Below are positions 34,230 to 43,539 of a stretch of DNA of 64,000 nucleotides, piece by piece. A program made the translations under genes and the position numbers. Below the pieces are notes generated by a model, which had not been told where the DNA came from, searched no databases, and worked only from the letters and a program-made list of their open reading frames with translations. Within the stretch, counting starts at the first letter, position 1, and each line of letters begins with the position of its first letter. Source of the DNA: a virus; IMG/VR virus record IMGVR_UViG_3300047322_000252, positions 1 to 64,000 of that record. One strand, 5' to 3'.

Positions 34230-34531
34230 TGCCGTACAGCCAGCCGTCCTCCCGCATGCGGGTCCTCGGGACTCAACTGCCGACCTCGCAGACGGTCCAT
34301 GACCGTGTGTACGGCCCGGCTCCGAGGGGACGGCCGGTTGTCATAGCACCGAAGAGCCTGGCGTTGAAGAAGGACGCCAGCCGCCCGCAGAACTTCCGTC
34401 TGCTCTGGCAGAAGATGAAGCCCGACGTCCTCCAGCGTGCTGAGGGGCTGATGGGCACCCACATGCCCCCGGCGTTGGAACCCGCTGCCCTGCGGGCCTA
34501 CAACACCAAGAAGCATCGGCTGGAGCACTGA
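34229..34531 (+). CDS. hypothetical basic protein in head gene region
   Basis: A 100-residue protein from ATG 34229 (TGATG overlap). Pro/Arg/Lys-rich, with VYGPAPRGRPVVIAPKSLALKKD and a C-terminal helix (ALEPAALRAYNTKKHRLEH). It may bind DNA or a head protein. Its stop overlaps the next start. Not recognised. Confidence 0.6.
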   Translation: MPYSQPSSRMRVLGTQLPTSQTVHDRVYGPAPRGRPVVIAPKSLALKKDASRPQNFRLLWQKMKPDVLQRAEGLMGTHMPPALEPAALRAYNTKKHRLEH

Positions 34532-36102
34532 TGGTTGCTCGCAAGAAGCCACCTCCGGACAGCCGGGTCACCCCGCCGCCCGGTCGAGCACTGCGTACCG
34601 AGGATCTGACGCCCCAGGGGCGCAACAAGCTGGACCAGCGCATGTCCCGCCTGGGCAACGCCAAGACGGGCCAGCGCACCATCATGCGGCGCTTGGCCAA
34701 GCAGGCGGTGGACCCGAACGCCTCGGAGGAGACTCGGGACCAGTCGGCTCGTCGTCTGGTGACGCACAAGGCCATGAAGGCAGCCGGGGCCTTCGTGGAC
34801 CGTGACATCACCATGGAGAACGCTGTCGAGTCGCAGACGGGCTACGTCAACCGGGGCCGGGAGCGGGGGCATCGGGACTTCGAGTCTGGCCTGCCCGGTA
34901 TGCACACCGACCGCCGTCCCACTGACCGGCCGGTGATGGGCCTGAGTGATCTGGGCGCTGACTGGTACTTCGAGCACCACGGCAAGCTCGCTGGTGTCTC
35001 CAAGGAGACGGGCATCGACAAGGAGCGGGTGATCACCGGCTCCACGGTGATGTCACCACAGAACAACCCTGTGCAGGAACTGGCAGCGGTGCATGCGCTG
35101 GCTCGTGCTCACGCCGACCCCACGGCCCGGGTCAAGGTGTCACCGCAGGCGGTGGAGGAGTCTGAGGACAAGTCGATCGCTGACTGGACAGGCCGATCGG
35201 TCCACCCCGGCGAGATGCAGTCGCACCAGTTCGCTGCGTTGAAGGCGCCCAAGGTGCGGGGCCACGTCCAGACCGAGGGTGACGTGAACCTGGCTCCCAT
35301 GGCCAAGGGTGGCACCACCGAGAACGTCACCAAGTCGATCGACGTCCTGCGGGGCAACACGGCGCCCGAGGACGCCATCGATCCCCATGGGTCGCCCAAG
35401 GTCCACAGCTACCGAGAGGCCATCCGCTCTAGCGACCCCTCCGAGCAGCACGTCCACGAGGAGTTCCTGGGGCGCATGGACAACGTGCTGCGCCAGCTTC
35501 CAGGCCAGCAGCGCATGGACACCTTCGGCTTGAAATCCTCTACCGAGGGCATCCTGGACCCGCACCACCCCATCGCCAACGACACCTGGATGCAGGCGGC
35601 GCAGTCAGGCCAGCGGCCCGAGGTGGTGGACACCGGGCGGTCAGGCAAGGCTCGTTGGCAGTCTCCGGCCAAGTTCGGCGTAGGGGAAGCGGGGTCTGCC
35701 AACGAGAAGAAGCTCACCTCTGGTGGCATCGTCAAGGGTGGTTCGCCCGCCATGATCCGTCACGCCTGGGGCCAGGAGTCGGTGGAGCGCACCGGGGCTG
35801 AACTGGGCAAACGCAACGACGAGATCGTGCCCTCGGTGGGTGTCCAGGGCGTGGTGTGGACCGAGATTCGTCGTCAGGCCGGTGGGGGCAAGGACGCTGA
35901 GTACGAAGGTCGAGTGGCGGCACATCAGGCCAGCCAGCGGTCCCCGCTGCGTCCTGGCCGGGGCCAGAAGTCTCAGACCATGTTCCATGCTGGTGAAGGC
36001 GGTACCGAGACGGTCAATCCGGCTGCGGTGTTGTCACAGTCCCGGCAACTAGCCCTGCGGAAGACGGCTGCTCGTGGTGTGCAGGGAGAGTTGTTCGGGT
36101 GA
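34531..36102 (+). CDS. large protein with DUF7178-like segment between terminase and portal
   Basis: A 523-residue protein from ATG 34531. Residues about 140-195 (DLGADWYFEHHGKLAGVSKETGIDKERVITGSTVMSPQNNPVQELAAVHALA) resemble the DUF7178 pattern (WYxxxxxxxxxlaxxxGxxxxrvxxxxAxlSPqxxw). The remainder is hydrophilic, with HxH and basic segments, and no transmembrane helix. Its place beside the portal suggests a virion or packaging role. The usual MuF or protease genes are absent here, so this protein may take over one of those roles; that is inference. Confidence 0.6.
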   Translation: MVARKKPPPDSRVTPPPGRALRTEDLTPQGRNKLDQRMSRLGNAKTGQRTIMRRLAKQAVDPNASEETRDQSARRLVTHKAMKAAGAFVDRDITMENAVESQTGYVNRGRERGHRDFESGLPGMHTDRRPTDRPVMGLSDLGADWYFEHHGKLAGVSKETGIDKERVITGSTVMSPQNNPVQELAAVHALARAHADPTARVKVSPQAVEESEDKSIADWTGRSVHPGEMQSHQFAALKAPKVRGHVQTEGDVNLAPMAKGGTTENVTKSIDVLRGNTAPEDAIDPHGSPKVHSYREAIRSSDPSEQHVHEEFLGRMDNVLRQLPGQQRMDTFGLKSSTEGILDPHHPIANDTWMQAAQSGQRPEVVDTGRSGKARWQSPAKFGVGEAGSANEKKLTSGGIVKGGSPAMIRHAWGQESVERTGAELGKRNDEIVPSVGVQGVVWTEIRRQAGGGKDAEYEGRVAAHQASQRSPLRPGRGQKSQTMFHAGEGGTETVNPAAVLSQSRQLALRKTAARGVQGELFG

Positions 36103-37754
36103 GCATCAACTTCAACCCTCCGACCTACCGAGCCGCAGTCAGTGACCTGGCTATCGCTGTGTCCCCGCTGGGCCTGGTGGAGTTGGCCGATGAGGAGTTC
36201 GAGGTCCATGGCCCTCGGATGAACCGCTACGCCAGCAACTGGGCGTGGTACCTGGGTCATCACTGGGCCTACCGGCGTGAACTGGGCGAGCCGCAACTCA
36301 CCTTCAACTTCGTCAAGGCGTTCAGTGATTACATAACAAACTGGACCTTCGGCCGAGGCATCGAGTTCCATGCCCCCGAGGCCACCGGCCTGATCATCCC
36401 CCCGCTCATGAAGCGGGTGTGGGAGATCGACAACAACAAGAGCCGCCTGCTGTGGGAGATCGGCCAGCTTGGCTCCGTCAGTGGCGACGTGTTCGTGAAG
36501 GTGGCCTACGAAGAGGCCTACGTGGACCCGGCTGGCCGTGTTCACAACGGGCGGGTGCGCATCCTGCCACTGAACCCGGCGTTCTGCTTCCCGGAGTTCC
36601 ACCCGCACGACAAGAACAAGATGATCCGGTTTCGCTTGAAATATAAGTTCTGGGGGACTGCCCAGGACGGGACCCGTCAGGTCTACACGTACGTCGAGCT
36701 TCTGACCGATCAGATGATCGAGGAGTACGTCAACGACGAACTCATCGATCGCCGTGAGAATCCGCTGGGCACCATCCCCATCACGCACGCTGCCAACCTG
36801 CCGGTGGCGTCGTCGCCGTGGGGCCTCGGTGACATCAACGACATCATCACGCTGAATCGTGAGTACAACGAGAAGGCCACCGAAATCTCGGACATCATCA
36901 ACTACCATTCGGCGCCGGTCACCGTGATCATCGGGGCCAAGGCGGCGGGGCTAGAGAAAGGCCCCAAGAAGATCTGGGCCATCGGCAACAAGGACGCCTC
37001 GGTCACCAACCTGGAGTTGGAGACGAACTTCGCCGGGCCGCTGGGCTACATGGAACTGTTGAAGCAAAGTATGCACGAGATGATGGGCATTCCCATGGGT
37101 GCGCTGGGCCAGGTACAGCCCATCTCGAACACCTCGGGCGTGGCGCTCCAGATGCAGTACCAGAGCATGATGCCCCGGTACCACCAGAAGAAGGTGCAGT
37201 ACACGCCCTTCTTCAAGCAGATCAACGAGCACATCATGCTGCACCTGGCAGTCTTCGAGCCGCAGGCGCTCCAGTACAACCCCTACCTGTCGAGCGTGCG
37301 GCCCGAGCCGGACCAGGCGTTGGCGCTTGATCCCTCCGACCCGCTGACCTACCGCACCGAGATCTTCTGGCCCGATCCCATGCCGATGGACCGGCTGTTG
37401 AAGATCAACGAGATCCAGGCCCTGATGGCGATGAGCCTGGAGTCCCGCAAGGGTGCGCTCAGGGACCTGGGCGAGCAGTTCCCCGATCAGAAGCTGCGGG
37501 AGATCTTCGAGGAGATGTTGGAGGACATCAAGGAGCAAGGCGCTCTCGATCTCATCCGCATGCAGGCCGCTCAGTTCCAGATGGCGACTACGGGTATGAC
37601 GCCGGACGGACAACCCATCCTGACACCAGAGGGCGGCGCAGTGCCGTCCGCACCCATCGATCCTGCACTCGCTCAGGAGATCATGGAGCGTGCGTTCCAA
37701 GAGATGCCGCCCCAGACGATGGACTACGACACCACCGACACTTCGAGCGAGTAG
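36099..37754 (+). CDS. portal protein
   Basis: A 551-residue protein from GTG 36099. NRYASNWAWYLGHHW, FNFVKAFSDYITNWTFGRGIEF and SGDVFVKVAYEEAY, then NREYNEKATEISDIINYHSAPVTVIIGAK and SGVALQMQYQSM are typical portal segments in the right order. It forms the dodecameric head vertex for DNA entry. It overlaps the previous gene by four bases and precedes the scaffold and capsid genes. Confidence 0.9.
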   Translation: MSINFNPPTYRAAVSDLAIAVSPLGLVELADEEFEVHGPRMNRYASNWAWYLGHHWAYRRELGEPQLTFNFVKAFSDYITNWTFGRGIEFHAPEATGLIIPPLMKRVWEIDNNKSRLLWEIGQLGSVSGDVFVKVAYEEAYVDPAGRVHNGRVRILPLNPAFCFPEFHPHDKNKMIRFRLKYKFWGTAQDGTRQVYTYVELLTDQMIEEYVNDELIDRRENPLGTIPITHAANLPVASSPWGLGDINDIITLNREYNEKATEISDIINYHSAPVTVIIGAKAAGLEKGPKKIWAIGNKDASVTNLELETNFAGPLGYMELLKQSMHEMMGIPMGALGQVQPISNTSGVALQMQYQSMMPRYHQKKVQYTPFFKQINEHIMLHLAVFEPQALQYNPYLSSVRPEPDQALALDPSDPLTYRTEIFWPDPMPMDRLLKINEIQALMAMSLESRKGALRDLGEQFPDQKLREIFEEMLEDIKEQGALDLIRMQAAQFQMATTGMTPDGQPILTPEGGAVPSAPIDPALAQEIMERAFQEMPPQTMDYDTTDTSSE

Positions 37755-37787
37755 TGTCACAACTGGGCCTGAAAGAGGTATGACAAC

Positions 37788-38609
37788 ATGAGCCAACTGG
37801 ATACCGGGAGTGGGTTCATCCAGGGACAGGGCGTCGAGCCTGCGCAGCCTCGTACGGCTGCTGACGTGCAGGCGCCGCCCCCGCAGCCTGGACAGAACGG
37901 TCCTCTCGTGATCGTGCAGGGTGGGCAGACGGGACCGGGGCCGACACCGCAGAACGGTCGCTTCTACTCGGAAGAGGACGTCGCCCGCATGCGGGAAGAG
38001 ACGGACGGCCGTCTGGCCGAGATGCAGGCGCAGCTACAGCAACTCACCACCGACCGGGAAGAGCGGGAGGCCGCTGCGCAGGCTGAGCGTGATCGTCTGG
38101 CGCAGGAGGCCCGTCAGGCGTCCGAGGCCGAGATGGATGTGCGCACCCTGCTGGAGACTCGGGACAAGGAGTGGAACCAGCGCATCGAGGCGATCGAAGA
38201 GCAGCGCCAGCGGGACCAGGCCATCTTCGAGCGGGAGCGGGAGTGGAACGAACTCCAGAACTACCGCCGTGCCCGCATCGAGCAGGAGGAGCAGTTCCTG
38301 CTGCCCGACCTGCGTGATCTCATCCAAGGCAACACCGTGGGCGAGATCGACCAGGCCATCGAGGACATGAAGCAGCGCACCCAGACCATCGCTGCCAACT
38401 TCCGAGAGGCCATGACGGATGCTCGTCCTCTCGCTCGTGGAGCGGCCCTCACCGGCCAACCGTCCATGGGTGGTCCGATGGAGCAGCAGCCTGGTGTTGA
38501 GCAGATCAGCATCCAGGACATCAAGGGCATGGACAACAAGACGTACGGCCAGTACCGGGACCGCCTGATGCGCTATGCGACTCAGAGCGGCCAAGCACCA
38601 CCGCAGTAG
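37788..38609 (+). CDS. putative scaffolding protein
   Basis: A 273-residue protein from ATG 37788. A Pro/Gln-rich N-terminus is followed by a long charged coiled coil (about residues 65-165, MREETDGRLAEMQAQLQQLTTDREERE...) and a basic C-terminal part. Position between portal and capsid and the helical composition are typical of scaffolds. No protease motif is present. Confidence 0.8.
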   Translation: MSQLDTGSGFIQGQGVEPAQPRTAADVQAPPPQPGQNGPLVIVQGGQTGPGPTPQNGRFYSEEDVARMREETDGRLAEMQAQLQQLTTDREEREAAAQAERDRLAQEARQASEAEMDVRTLLETRDKEWNQRIEAIEEQRQRDQAIFEREREWNELQNYRRARIEQEEQFLLPDLRDLIQGNTVGEIDQAIEDMKQRTQTIAANFREAMTDARPLARGAALTGQPSMGGPMEQQPGVEQISIQDIKGMDNKTYGQYRDRLMRYATQSGQAPPQ

Positions 38610-38630
38610 TCACAACAAGAGAGGATTCTC

Positions 38631-39983
38631 ATGGCAGATACCGCCCTCGGCTCCCCGTTCCCATCGGGTTCCGCCGTCACTGGGACCGAGCAGGTCGCCG
38701 GTGGCGGTCCCGCCAGCGTCTACACCAGCGCTGTCGGCTACTACGGCCCGACCGGCCCCAACAACAACCCCAACACCGGCTATGGCGTCGCTCCCACCAC
38801 TGGCACCACCATGATGGGTCCGGCCATCCAGGTGATCTGGAGCAAGGAGATCTTGTTTCAGGCCATGCCGGTCCTGCGCTTCGAGCAGTTCGCCATCAAG
38901 AAGACCGAACTCGGGGTGATGCCCGGACTGACCGTGAACTTCATGCGTTATAACAACTTGCCGATCCCGTCGGGACCGCTGGTTGAGGGCGTCCGCATGC
39001 GGACCTACGCCCTGTCGGCGCAGCAGTACCAGATCAAGGTCGCTGAGCAAGGCTTCGGCGTCGCCGTGACGGAACTGCTCCTGAACGCATCGTTCGATGA
39101 CGTCATGGCCTCGGCCTCTCGTCTCCTCGGTCGCAACATGGCGCTGTACATCGACACGCAGGCCCGCACCTCGCTCCAGCGCTCCACGTCGGAGGTCTAC
39201 GGCTACGCCAAGCCCACGGCCATCAACACCGGCTACGGCGTCTACGAGCCGGGCACGGTGGCCCCGAGCTACGCCGCTGTGACGGCGGGCGGCGGCGGCT
39301 ACTTCCTCACGATGCACACGATCAAGGACGCCGTCGAGGTCCTGGCGTCCAAGAACATCCCCCGCATGGGCGAGACGTACGTGTGCTTCGTGCATCCCCA
39401 CCAGAGCCGCCGTCTGCGTGACACCCCGGAGTTCATCGAGGTGACCAAGTACGCATCGCCCGGGAACTTCATGCTGGGCGAGATCGGGCGTCTGAACGAC
39501 GTCGTCTTCATCGAGACGACCCAGATCGGTGCCCCGTTCAACAAGACGGTGTGGCCTGCCACGCTGGCCGACGACCCCTCGGTCGCCCAGGCCTACTGGC
39601 GGCAGGACACCCTGGGTGTGGCTTCTCCGGCCACGCCGGACGTGTCGATCGACCAGCCGCAGCCCGCAGGCTCCGGTGTCGGCCCGCCCAACCTCGGTGG
39701 TGCTGGTGTGGACACCAACCTGGAGTACGCCTACGTCGGCCCCGGCGCTGTCGCCACCCCCGGGTGGGGTCAGTACTGGCCTGGCGGTGGCCCTGCGGGT
39801 CTTCCGACCTACGAGGGCCTCATGGTCGGGGACAACGCCTTCGGGCACGCCATCAGCCTCCCCGTCGAGCTTCGTGACGGCGGCGTTCTCGACTTCGGTC
39901 GTGAGCACGCCCTGGCGTGGTACGGCATCTGGGGCTTCGGCACCATCACCGACTCGGCGGTCGTTCGCCTCGTCACCAACTGA
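38631..39983 (+). CDS. major capsid protein (N4-gp56-like)
   Basis: A 450-residue protein from ATG 38631, with AGAGAGG upstream. IQVIWSKEILFQAMPVLRFEQFAIKKTELGVMPGLTVNFMRYNNL and EGVRMRTYALSAQQYQIKVAEQGFGVAVTELLLNASF match the N4-gp56 family of capsid proteins. It would form the HK97-fold shell. A strong terminator follows, as expected for a highly expressed gene. Residues GPGAVATPG to DGGVLDFG form a distinct C-terminal domain. Confidence 0.88.
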   Translation: MADTALGSPFPSGSAVTGTEQVAGGGPASVYTSAVGYYGPTGPNNNPNTGYGVAPTTGTTMMGPAIQVIWSKEILFQAMPVLRFEQFAIKKTELGVMPGLTVNFMRYNNLPIPSGPLVEGVRMRTYALSAQQYQIKVAEQGFGVAVTELLLNASFDDVMASASRLLGRNMALYIDTQARTSLQRSTSEVYGYAKPTAINTGYGVYEPGTVAPSYAAVTAGGGGYFLTMHTIKDAVEVLASKNIPRMGETYVCFVHPHQSRRLRDTPEFIEVTKYASPGNFMLGEIGRLNDVVFIETTQIGAPFNKTVWPATLADDPSVAQAYWRQDTLGVASPATPDVSIDQPQPAGSGVGPPNLGGAGVDTNLEYAYVGPGAVATPGWGQYWPGGGPAGLPTYEGLMVGDNAFGHAISLPVELRDGGVLDFGREHALAWYGIWGFGTITDSAVVRLVTN

Positions 39984-40000
39984 GCACACTCGTATGCACA

Positions 40001-40028
40001 GAGGGGGGCGGCTTCGGCCGTCCCCCTC
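40001..40028 (+). terminator. terminator after major capsid gene
   Basis: GAGGGGGGCGGC-TTCG-GCCGTCCCCCTC with TT following. One G-T pair; UUCG tetraloop. Confidence 0.85.
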
Positions 40029-40049
40029 TTGCCTTGAACAGGAGCAACC

Positions 40050-40397
40050 ATGGCATCAGCCCGCCAGCCCGCAGGAACGCCAGAGACAGTCGATCCCTCC
40101 GTCGAGGGGGGTGAGGTCACGCCCGGCATGACCACCATGGCCGAGATGTTCGGCACGCCCCAGGTCGTGGACGAGGTGCAGGAGCTACCCATCCAGCAGC
40201 CGCTGGGTGAGGCCGTCTGGGTCGTGCGGCCCAACGCCGACATCGAGGAGATGACGGTGGGCCTCCCCGACAACCACTTCAACATGAAGGCGGGCACGAG
40301 GTACAGGGTTCCCGAGCGAGTGGCTCAGATCCTGTATGAAAGGGATCAGTTGATGGAGATGCCCATCCGGTACGACGAAGCCCTACAGCGGAGGTAA
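40050..40397 (+). CDS. hypothetical head-region protein
   Basis: A 115-residue protein from ATG 40050, with AGGAG seven bases upstream. The N-terminal 30 residues are disordered. Then AVWVVRPNADIEEMTVGLPDNHFNMKAGTRYRVPERVAQILYERDQL, which resembles small head-completion or decoration-associated proteins of actinophages. Position after the capsid gene supports a virion role. Confidence 0.65.
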   Translation: MASARQPAGTPETVDPSVEGGEVTPGMTTMAEMFGTPQVVDEVQELPIQQPLGEAVWVVRPNADIEEMTVGLPDNHFNMKAGTRYRVPERVAQILYERDQLMEMPIRYDEALQRR

Positions 40398-40400
40398 CCC

Positions 40401-40973
40401 ATGAGCCTGGTCACTGTCCACGGCCCCAACACGATGTACACCACCGAAGGCGGGGGAGCGTCAATCCCGTCGTCCGGGGGCGGCATTGCCCAGGCCACCA
40501 AGAGTCCCACCAACGGCCTCCAGTTCTCCTTCTCGGTGCCCAACCCCGGCGCCCGCCCGGCTGCCGACTTCGACTGGACCTTCACCGGCCCTGGCAGCCC
40601 CGCAGCGCAGCCCGACAAGTTCAGCGGCACGGTGCTCTTCACCGGGGCCGGTGCGGTCAGCATCATCTGCACGGTGGCGGCGGGTGCTGGCCCGCCTGCT
40701 GGTGGCACCTACACCGTCAACGCCACGGCGACGGCGGGCACGCCTCGCATGGTCGAGCGGAGCGCTGAGCCGGACATGAGCAAGCCAGCGTTGAAGCCCG
40801 AGGAGTCAACGCCCGAGGTGGAGGTGGGCTACGACCCCGCCGCTCACACCGTGGACGAGGTGATCGAGTACGCCGAGGAGCATCCGGACCAGGTCCCCGA
40901 CATCTACGCCGCCGAGCAAGCGGGCAAGCAGCGCTCCACGCTGTTGTCACATCTGGAGCACATGCAGGCGTAG
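40401..40973 (+). CDS. head protein with Ig-like domain and helical C-terminal tail
   Basis: A 190-residue protein from ATG 40401, with GGAGGTAA upstream. Residues 20-115 are a Gly/Ala/Thr-rich beta domain like phage Ig-like folds (LQFSFSVPNPGARPAADFDWTF). The tail AHTVDEVIEYAEEHPDQVPDIYAAEQAGKQRSTLLSHLE is an ending I know from actinophage head proteins. It may decorate the capsid. A CTGTTGTCACATCTGG sequence in the tail is repeated at 61677. Confidence 0.65.
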   Translation: MSLVTVHGPNTMYTTEGGGASIPSSGGGIAQATKSPTNGLQFSFSVPNPGARPAADFDWTFTGPGSPAAQPDKFSGTVLFTGAGAVSIICTVAAGAGPPAGGTYTVNATATAGTPRMVERSAEPDMSKPALKPEESTPEVEVGYDPAAHTVDEVIEYAEEHPDQVPDIYAAEQAGKQRSTLLSHLEHMQA

Positions 40974-40978
40974 GGACC

Positions 40979-40992
40979 CATTGACATTGACG
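40979..40992 (+). repeat. dispersed 14-base repeat, copy 14
   Basis: CATTGACATTGACG (13 of 14) in the 30-base gap between 40973 and 41004. Confidence 0.75.
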
Positions 40993-41003
40993 TAGGAGCA
41001 CAC

Positions 41004-42551
41004 ATGGTCAACAGGGCCGGTTTCATCGTCCAGAACGCCGTCACGGCCGGGGCCAACCTGGACCTGGCTGAGCCTGACGCTCTCGACTTCAACATGCTGG
41101 GCAACATCCGCCACGGTGTGCTTGGTTCGGACCCGAACGCCTGCAAGGTCAGTGTCAATGGATCGAGCTACACGATCACCGTGGCGCCGGGTGTCGCCGT
41201 GGTGGACGGGGCACTCGTGCGGACGGGTGGGACGGTCCCCCTGCCCGGACCCTCCCAGTCACCACGGTTCGATCTGATCACGGTGGATGGGGGCGGGACT
41301 GCCGGTGCCATCGTCGGCACTCCCGACCCGAACCCGGTCTTCCCCGACTACGACGACACGGTGACGGTGCTCGCCGCCATCATGATCCGGCCAGGTGGCA
41401 ACTACCCGCAGGCCGGGGACGTGACCGACAAGCGGCTCATGCTGATGCAGCGGTTCGTGACGGCGGTCAGTGCCGGGTCGCTGCTCCACAACGGCAACCC
41501 GGCCAACCTGGCCCCGCTGTTCGACATTGACTTCAACGGGCGCATGGTGTGGGACGGCGACGGCACGGCGTTGGAGCGCACCAGCACCAAGACCTTGCGG
41601 GTCGGGGACAACCTGGTCGTGGCGGGCACGCTCTCTGCTGCCGCTATCGCAGCGGTCGGGGACCTGAACGTCAGTGGCGACATCATCGCCACCAACTTCC
41701 TCCAGGGCGCTGGTCCCCCTTCGGGCACGGCCACCCTCGGGGACCTCTACAAGAACCTGACTGACGGGTCAATCTGGGCCTACCAGACCACCGGCTGGGT
41801 GCAGCTTTCGACGGTGCCCATCCCTGCCGGTATGACGATGATGGGCTTCATGACCACCGCTCCAGCGGGATGGCTGTTGGTCAACGGCCAGACCATCTCC
41901 AAGGCGGCGTCAGGAGGCCTGTGGGACGCCCGGCCCGACTGGCAGCTTCCTGGTGGCACCCAGATGAAGCTCCCCGACGCCCGGGACTGCTTCTATGGCT
42001 GGGGCGCTCCCGGTGTGAGGTTCGGCAACGTGGCACCCCAGGTGCAGTTGACCGTGGCCAACCTGCCCCCGCACAAGCATCTGGTCAGTCCCACGACGGA
42101 CGCAGGAGGGGCGCACGGCCACACGGTGAGCCAGACCCCGGCTGGGGCGCACAGCCACACCACCGTGCAGCCCAGTGGCGCCCACAACCACTCCATCTAC
42201 GACCCGGGGCACTCGCATCCGCCGCCCCCGGACGCCGACGCCTACGTGACCCGCACCATCGGTGGTGGCCCGAAGCGGCTGCTGGATGGCCCCTGGGACG
42301 TGGGCTTCGATCCGGGTACGGGTGTGAACGTCGATGTGTACCAGCACGGCACCACCGGCATCCAGACCACGACAGCGGGGTCCAACCACGACCACCCCAC
42401 CGACGTTCAGGGCAACCACACCCACGGCTTCGCCATCGATTCCGGGGGCGCAGCGCACTCGCACCCCATCAGCGAGAACACCATCGGCTCTGGGATTCCG
42501 ATCGACATCCGCCCGCCCGCCATGGGCATGTACCTGTTCGTGAAGATCTGA
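41004..42551 (+). CDS. tail collar/fibre-type protein with HxH metal-binding tip
   Basis: A 515-residue protein from ATG 41004, with TAGGAG upstream. The N-terminus resembles an attachment domain (residues 1-170). A beta-repetitive middle (LVVAGTLSAAAIAAVGDLNVSGDI) follows. The C-terminal domain has the collar signature PAGWLLVNGQTISKA...LPDARDCF and many HxH motifs (GHTH, AHSH, GHSH, HDH). T4 gp12-like tips bind iron or zinc by such histidines. It is a receptor-binding or whisker-type protein. Its place among head-neck genes is unusual. Confidence 0.82.
   Translation: MVNRAGFIVQNAVTAGANLDLAEPDALDFNMLGNIRHGVLGSDPNACKVSVNGSSYTITVAPGVAVVDGALVRTGGTVPLPGPSQSPRFDLITVDGGGTAGAIVGTPDPNPVFPDYDDTVTVLAAIMIRPGGNYPQAGDVTDKRLMLMQRFVTAVSAGSLLHNGNPANLAPLFDIDFNGRMVWDGDGTALERTSTKTLRVGDNLVVAGTLSAAAIAAVGDLNVSGDIIATNFLQGAGPPSGTATLGDLYKNLTDGSIWAYQTTGWVQLSTVPIPAGMTMMGFMTTAPAGWLLVNGQTISKAASGGLWDARPDWQLPGGTQMKLPDARDCFYGWGAPGVRFGNVAPQVQLTVANLPPHKHLVSPTTDAGGAHGHTVSQTPAGAHSHTTVQPSGAHNHSIYDPGHSHPPPPDADAYVTRTIGGGPKRLLDGPWDVGFDPGTGVNVDVYQHGTTGIQTTTAGSNHDHPTDVQGNHTHGFAIDSGGAAHSHPISENTIGSGIPIDIRPPAMGMYLFVKI
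41147..41160 (-). repeat. dispersed 14-base repeat, copy 15 (reverse)
   Basis: CATTGACACTGACC on the minus strand (13 of 14), inside the fibre gene. Confidence 0.65.
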
Positions 42552-42697
42552 TGCCCTACCGCAAGCCCGACGAGGGCATCATCCAGCAAGCGGTGGAGCT
42601 TTCCTCCGAGGGGCTGGAGGAGATCCCCTACGCCTCGGAGATCGTGGACAAGGGGCCAGGCGGTCCAGGCCTGGACCCGGAGTGGGAGCCAGCATGA
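42551..42697 (+). CDS. hypothetical 48-residue protein
   Basis: A small protein from ATG 42551 overlapping the fibre-gene stop (TGATG). Acidic helical sequence (KPDEGIIQQAVELSSEGLEEIPYASEIVDKG) with a Pro/Gly-rich end. It resembles small assembly cofactors by position only. Its stop overlaps the next ATG. Confidence 0.65.
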   Translation: MPYRKPDEGIIQQAVELSSEGLEEIPYASEIVDKGPGGPGLDPEWEPA

Positions 42698-43341
42698 CCG
42701 ACATCGTCGCCCCTGCGGAGTGGTTCGTGCCGCCGTACCCGAAGGCCCTGGTGCCCGACTACTCGGGCTACGCCCCGGGTGCCGTCAGCGGCGCAAGTGG
42801 TGGGACAGGAGCCGCTGACGGCGGGGCATCTTCGCAGGTCCCTACGAGCTACGACCTCTCGTGGGTGGCTGGAGACACCGTCGAGTTCAAGTTCTTCTTC
42901 CCGAACGTGTGCTGGGTGGAGGTTGATCCCGGCTCCACGCAGGCGCTGTGGGAGTACACCACCTGGCGCTCCCAGGTCCGCACGTCACACTATTACTACT
43001 ATGGCTACTGGTGGCCTCCCACTTTCCCGATGGGTGCTCGCATCATGGAGTTCGTCTGCACCGCTGAGTATGTGGAGGACGATCCGGACAAGGGCACTGG
43101 CACCTGGGTCACCCTTCGGGGCGGCACGTCGTGGCCTGGCGACTTCAAGTGGGATCTCCAGTCCGAGGCCCACACCAGCACCCTCGATCCGTACTTCTAC
43201 GAGGCCCACACCTGGTACCAGGGCAACGTCAAGGTGCTGCCCCAATACACCTCACCCACGCTGTACCCGCCGAGCAACTGGCCGGTCTACTCCTTCGACT
43301 CGAACCCCTGGCCGCATCAGGGGCCGTATCTCTACCCGTGA
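42694..43341 (+). CDS. hypothetical virion-region protein, aromatic-rich
   Basis: A 215-residue protein from ATG 42694. After a Gly/Ser-rich linker it has many Tyr, Trp and Phe residues in beta-like segments (DTVEFKFFFPNVCWVEV, SHYYYYGYWWPPTF). A fold such as a beta-sandwich, possibly carbohydrate-contacting, is suggested by composition. No family is recognised. Confidence 0.6.
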   Translation: MTDIVAPAEWFVPPYPKALVPDYSGYAPGAVSGASGGTGAADGGASSQVPTSYDLSWVAGDTVEFKFFFPNVCWVEVDPGSTQALWEYTTWRSQVRTSHYYYYGYWWPPTFPMGARIMEFVCTAEYVEDDPDKGTGTWVTLRGGTSWPGDFKWDLQSEAHTSTLDPYFYEAHTWYQGNVKVLPQYTSPTLYPPSNWPVYSFDSNPWPHQGPYLYP

Positions 43342-43356
43342 GGTGAGGAGGTGGAC

Positions 43357-43539
43357 ATGCAGGTCAGGGTCGATGTCACCGAAGACGAAGGCGTGCGTGT
43401 TACGACAACCTACGGGCCGGTCCTGTTGTCCGTAGTCTTCGACCTGGCCGACGAGGAGGCAGTCATCGACGTCATTCGCCAGGGCTTCGCAGATGCCCGC
43501 AAGCTCCATGAGGAGAAGGTCCATGTGCTCCCCGGCTGA
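43357..43539 (+). CDS. hypothetical small protein
   Basis: A 60-residue protein from ATG 43357, with GAGGAGG five bases upstream. Beta strands (QVRVDVTEDEGVRVTTTYGPVLLSVVF) then a helix (EEAVIDVIRQGFADARKLHEE). A small structural or assembly protein by position. It overlaps the next gene by 17 bases. Confidence 0.65.
   Translation: MQVRVDVTEDEGVRVTTTYGPVLLSVVFDLADEEAVIDVIRQGFADARKLHEEKVHVLPG

Noticed and set aside
38610-39989. Long leftward open frame antisense to the major capsid gene
   Set aside because: Same cause; it has no ribosome-binding site in context and no recognisable fold, whereas the plus-strand capsid is clear.
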